NCBI GenBank assembly: GCA_961205875.1
Contig: OY540819.1
Coordinates: forward strand, 4,528,501-4,592,500
DNA: 64,000 nucleotides
Source of the DNA: Sialis fuliginosa
Taxonomy: Eukaryota; Arthropoda; Insecta; Megaloptera; Sialidae
Direction: 5' to 3'
In this document: positions 58,296 to 64,000 of the stretch, piece by piece
Numbering within the stretch: position 1 is the first letter of the stretch
Layout: each line of letters begins with the position of its first letter
Notes under the pieces: generated by a model
What the model was told of the DNA's origin: nothing
The model's input: the letters and a program-made list of their open reading frames with translations, nothing else
Database searches by the model: none
Program-made: the position numbers and the translations under genes

Positions 58296-59985
58296 GAAAC
58301 GAGTAAGACAAGACTGTTATTTTTTATGAAAAAAAATCAATTTCCATGAAACGAGAAACGAGATTTATCCTTAACCTGGCTTTTGTTTCGTCTCTAGTGC
58401 AGTTTTATCTAATGCTTTAACTGTAGCCCATCATATAGATAGTTAGAAATACAAACATAAAGTTGATATAGTCTCTTTACCTTGTGAACAATACATTTTT
58501 CAAAATAAAATAACAATCAAGCCCTTTTAACAATAGCAAAAGTACCTACAAACGTTTAACAATAGAGCACACGACTCAAGTACACTCATTAATTAAAACC
58601 TGATATTTAGCGATTGTTGCAAGGCGTGATAAAAAGGTGGAACATCCTTTATAATTCTTTAACCTTTACTTTCTGAACTTTTTCCAATGAATATATTTTC
58701 CTCGCCGATTTTAAATAATGATTCATTGAACATTCATTCTGTTTTTAAAAGATATTTGTTTAATGTCTACATCTTTGTCTATTGAAATGTTTAAATTACT
58801 CAATTTGCTAATTGAAAATATTCGTTTAAATGATTTTGTTTAAATACCTATTTGAAAGACAACAATTTTAAGCTGATTTTTGAACTTGTATTCAAGATGA
58901 GCTTTCAAAAAGTACATTACATTAATTAAAATATATTTGTTTTGATTATTATATGTTTTTTATGTATGGATACTAAAATCTTTTTAATTAAATAGTAAAA
59001 AGTGTAACAGTTTTGTCTAAAATCTATAAAATAACTCTATATAAATTAAATAAAAGAGTGGTATGATCAATCCTAGAACTCCCGCTCATTTGCATACTTA
59101 ATTCAAATTTTAATTATATTATGTCACTTGATATTGTTGAATTTGTTGTTATTAAGAAAACTAAAAACTATTTCTCTCATACTTTTTGTAAATATATTAT
59201 TCACAGTTTTTTTATATTTTTCTTTTGATTTACAAAACAGTTGTACATCTTTTAATTATAACAAGGCTTCGGGTTATTCATCAACTCGTTTAGTGGATAT
59301 TTTTTCCATCTTTAAAAAACTTACAAAACATGTTCTATACATTATTGTTTATAAAAATTGTATGGTTGATTATTATAATTGGAATTATATGCAATATTGT
59401 TTATCAACAATGTGTAAAATGAACACAAATCGAACAAAACACCTCGCATAATTCAGTTTTTGAGATAATGCCAGGCAAAAAATATGTCATATAATATGTG
59501 GTCATATATATGTGAACAGGAAGATGAAAAATATAATTACCTAAAATGTGTATGTTTCAATATTTTAAAAGAAAAGCTTCTATACGAGGTACCAAAGTAA
59601 AATTTATCTATTCATGTTGTTTAAACTCAAGTTACAACCAATTTCATTAAATAAAATTAAGAAACCCGAACTACCTAGCAATCAAGATTCGATAATATTT
59701 AATTCACAAATATTATCAAGCATATAACTAAATTAAAATCACAAAACAAATCAAATTATCGAATCAATAACCTAATAATCACCCCCAATAATAACTAAGC
59801 ACAAAACAAATCAGAAATGAACTAAAATCGAGCAGTTTAATTTTTCATCTCGAACACTAAAGGTGTAATAATGATTAAAAATTATATATGAGGAACAACA
59901 ACAGCACGATCCAAGAATATGGTCATTTTTCATCATTGAAGCGATTCCTCATAACCGCATGTCAGATATTTCCCGATAAATTATC
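58296..59985. other. AT-rich stretch without recognisable gene
   Basis: The longest open frame, 59128-59451 (107 codons), is AT-driven and low-complexity with no promoter or splice support. No repeat boundary was recognised. Confidence 0.45.
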
Positions 59986-60195
59986 CCGAACACTGTTTAT
60001 AATGTCGTGGATAAAAATAATGGACAGAACTCGCATTTTTGAAATGTTTGTGTGAATCACGGTTGTCCGGAGTAACACGCGACTGGAGCGCTCATCGGCC
60101 GTAGCCGTCAGCTCCGGTCGGGAGACCGGAACATACTCTTTCTCCTCCACTATACCCCCTAACTCTCACACTATGGAGTTTACTAGTGCGCACTA
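59986..60195. promoter_or_regulatory. CpG-enriched patch, possible promoter or 5' exon
   Basis: The core GTAACACGCGACTGGAGCGC, TCATCGGCCGTAGCCGTCAG and CTCCGGTCGGGAGACCGGA is G+C- and CpG-rich in AT-rich DNA and includes a short inverted repeat (CCGGTCGGGAGACCGG). On the minus strand an ATG at 60150 opens a 62-codon frame beginning MEEKEYVPVSRPELTATADE; pyrimidine-rich TTTCTCCTCC lies over its start on the plus strand. A promoter or first exon, perhaps on the minus strand, is possible; no product is recognised. Confidence 0.35.
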
Positions 60196-60334
60196 CAGCG
60201 CTTTTTATTGTCTTCGATGATTTTTATATTGATATAAACTTGATACTATTTTTATTTATTTGTTAAAACTGTTTTATATGTGTTTATATTTGATAGTGCT
60301 TAATACATCGTTTGTTTTATATTTGATACTTAAG
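60196..60334. other. short AT-rich spacer
   Basis: Nothing recognised between the CpG patch and the next mobile element. Confidence 0.4.
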
Positions 60335-60336
60335 TA

Positions 60337-61872
60337 GGGGAATTGCTCCAACAGTAGGAAGGGTTTTGTTTTATGGCCAAAAATTTTATAAATGATAAGT
60401 AGAGATTGGAAAAATAGTTTTTGAACTATTGCGAAAAATGCAACTATTGTAATTTTTATTACATATCTCCATTGATTTCAGAAAACTGGTTTGATTGAAC
60501 CCAATTTGAAATCAACTATTTTACCTTTTCAACTATTTTTAAACTATTTGCCTCTTTTTATTCAACGTTTAAAATTTTGTATTGAAAAAAAGTCATAAAG
60601 ACAAAGTTTGAAACAATTATAATTATTAATATTGATTTTTTTCAAAAAAATAAAAAAATATTATACATGTTTATAGATAATAAACATAATATATATTTCT
60701 TGCGATTTCCTAATAATTATGAGTTTTATTCCTACAATTCTTTGTAGATTTTTTTAGTTTTATATATTTTTATAAATATATTTTGTCTATTATACAGATA
60801 TTTTTTAATAGATATTTATGTTGTGTTTTTACTTACATATATTTATTCGTTTAATTTTTTTTATCTTCTAAAATCTAGAATCGACCATAACATGTTTTCC
60901 TCAAAAATTTCGGATTTGACACTTTTTACTAATACGTTGGTTTCACTAATTTATTGATTAAATCGAAAAAAAATTTATTATTGTAAAAAAATTTGTAACT
61001 ATTTTGATTAAAAAAAACTATTTGCTAACTATTTTACAGAAAAAAATCAACTATATAGTAACTATTTCATTTAAAATAACAACTATTTTTCCAATCTCTA
61101 ATGATAAGATAATAATGCTAGATACGCCGTTCGAAAGAGTATATCAATATCTAACTTTTTCCGGACAAAGATATACCATATCTTGCGGAAAAAAAGTAAT
61201 CATCAATTTTCAGAGGAGCTTGAAATTGGCTTTTTTTTGGTCCAACAGTGGGATACGGCCTAAAACCTAATAAAAAACCTGTGAAAACACATTGAGTTAT
61301 GAAAAAGTATTCAATATTATTGGTTTATTCAACACTTTCATCTGATTTTACATCTAAATCTGAGTCACAATGAACGCAAGTGTAGAAACTATTACGCATA
61401 GAAAACACATAAAATTTAGCTAAAAAAACATTCAAAATCATTTAAATGTATTCCAATGGCAATTTTCAATAATAAAAATGACGTTTCAATACTTTACGAA
61501 GAAAAAAAGTGCATTTCCCACTGTTGGAAAAGGCCGCCATTTTGAAATTACCAAAAAATAAAAATTCCATTCACTATTTTCACAATTAATTTTTATTACA
61601 ATGAAAAACTATAAAAAGGGAATCGAACGCTGTATAAACCTTTATTTTTCGACAAAAAATATAAATTTTATAAACACTTAAAAAAAATTTAAAAAGTTTA
61701 AAAAAAAAAAATTTACGCTATGTTTGGCACAACTCAACAAATGCGTCTTTTTGCTCCGAAACTATCCAGAAAGTGAAAGAGCAATTGACGTTACCTGTCA
61801 AAGTCAAAAGTTTGGTGTTACCCCTTAACAGAAAAAAAATATCGCCATTTCCCACTGTTGGAGCAATTCCCC
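60337..61872. mobile_element. DNA transposon remnant with 19-bp TIRs, carrying a nested hAT MITE
   Basis: The left end GGGGAATTGCTCCAACAGT is exactly inverted at the right end (ACTGTTGGAGCAATTCCCC), with TA on both outer sides (60335-60336, 61873-61874). The body repeats the motif CCCACTGTTGG and GGTCCAACAGTGGGATA internally. No transposase frame survives; the 88-codon frame at 61004-61270 spans the nested element's end. The TA flank would fit a Tc1/mariner-like origin, but this is not certain. Confidence 0.75.
60410..61100. mobile_element. nested hAT-type MITE (691 bp, exact 8-bp TSD)
   Basis: Ends TAGAGATTGGAAAAATAGTT and AACTATTTTTCCAATCTCTA are inverted. The flanks ATGATAAG at 60402-60409 and 61101-61108 are an exact 8-base duplication. 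The interior repeats AACTATTT words. The insertion lies inside the element at 60337-61872 and is therefore younger. Confidence 0.92.
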
Positions 61873-61874
61873 TA

Positions 61875-62020
61875 AATAATATTAATTAATAAATTTATAA
61901 AATTGCATCCAGTAAAACTACTATACTCCAGCTCTGAACCGACTAATTTCTTATGAAAGATGTATTTTTGCGGACAAAATTCGAAATAAGTATACAAAAG
62001 GTACCATTAAATACTATTCG
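61875..62020. other. short AT-rich spacer between mobile elements
   Basis: Nothing recognised. Confidence 0.4.
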
Positions 62021-62263
62021 TATATCGTTGGGTTACTGCAAAAACCAGATACGTCACATTTTATAGTTTCTAAGATATCTGGTCCTAATTGGTTAAATTT
62101 TGGTCAAAGTGAACTTACCTTATTTTTACACATGCGTACTGACCCTTTATATCTGTAAGAGATTTATCATGTTTTTACAGTAGACGTAGGTAGTGTAGAA
62201 ATGTACTTAACTAAAAAAATGTAAATAGGAGTTATCTGGTTTTTGCAGTAACCCGACGATATA
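62021..62263. mobile_element. MITE, 243 bp, with 35-bp TIRs
   Basis: TATATCGTTGGGTTACTGCA with AAAACCAGATA at the left is mirrored by TATCTGGTTTTTGCAGTAAC and CCGACGATATA at the right, one mismatch seen. Coding frames are absent. A TA duplication is possible but merges with the TATA ends. Confidence 0.85.
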
Positions 62264-63003
62264 GGTATTAATTCTTACATAGATTTTTGGGACTTGACCA
62301 TAATAAAAATAAATAATCTAAAACTAATTATGAGAGTTCAGTTAAAATAAATTTTCCCTGAAATTGAAGATTTTATTTTGACAAAATATTAAAACACCAA
62401 TTTTTTTAAATCAATAAATAATCTTCTATCAAAGAAAGTTTATATACTAAACGTTCCAAGTATTTCATATCTGCATAAATATATCATTAGGTTCTGTCTG
62501 TACAATTTAAATATTATGGGCTTTTTGATTCGATGCTGACAGCTTATAGTTTAGACACAAAGTTTTTAGAATTTATGTATGTTTCTAGTTAATAACTATT
62601 TACTATTTACATTTACTGTTAGAAAACCTAAGACACTAAAATTAATTTATACTATATATCACCACGTTGATACATCAATTTAGTTTGCACAACATTAAAC
62701 ACGTTTGAAGAATTAATAACCCGATGAAAAATGTTGTATACAATCATATATGAACATATACACAACATTTTTCATCGAGGAATTACTACTGAACCGATCA
62801 TACATTTAGTAAGATTCGACGTAGTTAAGTTAAGAAAATTTAAGGGGTAGATATGTTATAATATAACCCACAAAAACTATAATAACACATTCTGCCCCTT
62901 AATTCTTCGCATCTCAGCCTCTATATTTAATATCGTTATACACAACCTAACCATTTACAATTATAGAAGAAATGAATAATGACGGTATATGAACATTGAA
63001 CAT
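62264..63003. other. AT-rich stretch with one short hairpin
   Basis: Apart from the hairpin at 62722-62777, nothing was recognised. Confidence 0.4.
62722..62777. repeat. 56-nt hairpin with 20-bp stem
   Basis: CGATGAAAAATGTTGTATA pairs with TATACACAACATTTTTCATCG around a loop of about 16 bases (one mismatch). It is shorter than a usual microRNA precursor and more like a tiny MITE. Confidence 0.7.
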
Positions 63004-63955
63004 TAGGGTGGAGTGAAAAAATGTTTTTTTGGAATCTTCGAAACGCTATATGCGCAAAATGTGCATTTGTATATCCTTAAAACACCTATCGAAGGAATTT
63101 GTAATTGGATGTCATCCTGAGGTTCCTAAATGATTTTCTTTATTAGAAAAAAACATACATTTTTGGGCATTATATCTCAGTAACGGGGTAAGATATTTGA
63201 ATGCGCAATAGTTTAAATTAAAGAGACATTCAGTACCTTTAAAATGATATATAACAGTCAAACATTTATTATAGTTAATCGTTTGAAAAATGCTCTCAAA
63301 ATAAGATTATTTTTATTAAAAAACCAAAAAATAAACTTCTTTAAAAAAAAATGATTAACTATAAAAAAAAGTTATAGTTACATATTATTTTAAAGACACT
63401 GGATTGCTCTTTAATTTAAATTATTGCGAATTCAAATATCTTTCCCCGTTACCGAGATATAACACCTTAATTTCATTAAATTAACAGAATTTAGAGTATA
63501 ATATCTCGGTAACGGGGAAAGATATTTGAATGCGCAATAATTTAAATTAAAGAGCAATCCAGTGTCTTTAAAATAATATGTAACTATAATTTTTTTTTAT
63601 AGTTAATCATTTTTTTTTTAAAGTTTATTTTTTGGTTTTTTAATAAAAATAACCTTATTTTGAGAGCATTTTTCAAAGGATTAACTATAACTAATGTTTG
63701 ACTGTTATATATCATTTTAAAGGTACTGAATGTCTCTTTAATTTAAACTATTACGCATTCAAATATCTTACCCCGTTACCGAGATATAATGCCCAAAAAT
63801 TTATGTTTTTTTCTAATAAAGAAAATCATTTAGGAACCTCAGGATGATATCCAATTACAAATTCCTTCGGTAGGTGTTTTAAAGATATACAAATGCACAT
63901 TTTGCGCATATAGCGTTTCGAAGATTCCAAAAAAACATTTTTTCACTCCACCCTA
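63004..63955. mobile_element. hAT-like foldback, 952 bp, nested palindromes, exact 8-bp TSD
   Basis: Ends TAGGGTGGAGTGAAAAAATG and CATTTTTTCACTCCACCCTA are perfectly inverted, and the element reads as inverted arms of about 470 bp about a centre near 63480. Flanks TTGAACAT at 62996-63003 and 63956-63963 are an exact 8-base duplication. Each arm is itself partly palindromic: GTAACGGGGTAAGATATTTG and CAAATATCTTTCCCCGTTAC occur in the same arm. No transposase. Confidence 0.93.
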
Positions 63956-64000
63956 TTGAACATGTCTTGAAAAATCACAGTTCTAGTACTTGTCATAGCT

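Noticed and set aside
62722..62777. microRNA precursor
   Set aside because: The stem is only about 20 bp with a 16-base loop, too short for a typical precursor, and nothing indicates transcription.

Overview
This looks like a window of an insect nuclear genome. The DNA is very A+T-rich, roughly three quarters by eye, and most of it is non-coding. Genes have short spliced exons with TATA boxes and AATAAA signals, and non-LTR retrotransposon fragments and small inverted-repeat DNA transposons are everywhere. Repeats that open with a CCCGCG..TTCG..CGCG block and end in CAGACAGACAGA tails are common in Lepidoptera, so a moth or butterfly is a reasonable guess, but nothing here proves the order.

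The clear gene content is a tandem array of six small genes on the plus strand, about 24.2-42.1 kb. Each has three exons and two phase-1 introns and encodes a secreted peptide of 82-90 residues: a signal peptide followed by one Kazal-like domain of the non-classical, vasotab-like spacing. I call them K1 to K6 from left to right. K1, K2, K4 and K6 have six cysteines. K3 and K5 have lost exactly cysteines 2 and 4, which are disulfide partners in Kazal domains. K2-K3 and K4-K5 are two copies of one duplicated block that includes spacer DNA and a LINE fragment. A dead promoter plus exon 1 copy lies just upstream of K6. Younger insertions can be recognised because the sister copy keeps the empty site: a foldback element in K3 intron 2 and an 0.8-kb repeat in the K2-K3 spacer.

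Left of the array (1-24 kb): a minus-strand LINE C-terminal fragment (1.0-1.5 kb), a candidate 3'-terminal exon with a poly(A) signal (1.9-2.2 kb), a 295-bp palindrome made of short repeats (2.5-2.8 kb), a GC-balanced exon-like patch (4.86-5.0 kb), a candidate first coding exon (15.37 kb), several small transposons, and a 2-kb foldback nested in another repeat (20.8-23.5 kb).

Right of the array (42-64 kb): no gene can be assigned. Notable items are two CpG-rich islands (47.35-47.6 and 60.0-60.2 kb) that may be promoters or first exons of genes lying mainly outside or across the window, a three-copy minisatellite (56.9-57.4 kb), and several well-bounded MITEs with exact target-site duplications (57.8-58.3, 60.3-61.9 and 63.0-64.0 kb). 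No tRNA, rRNA or CRISPR was recognised.
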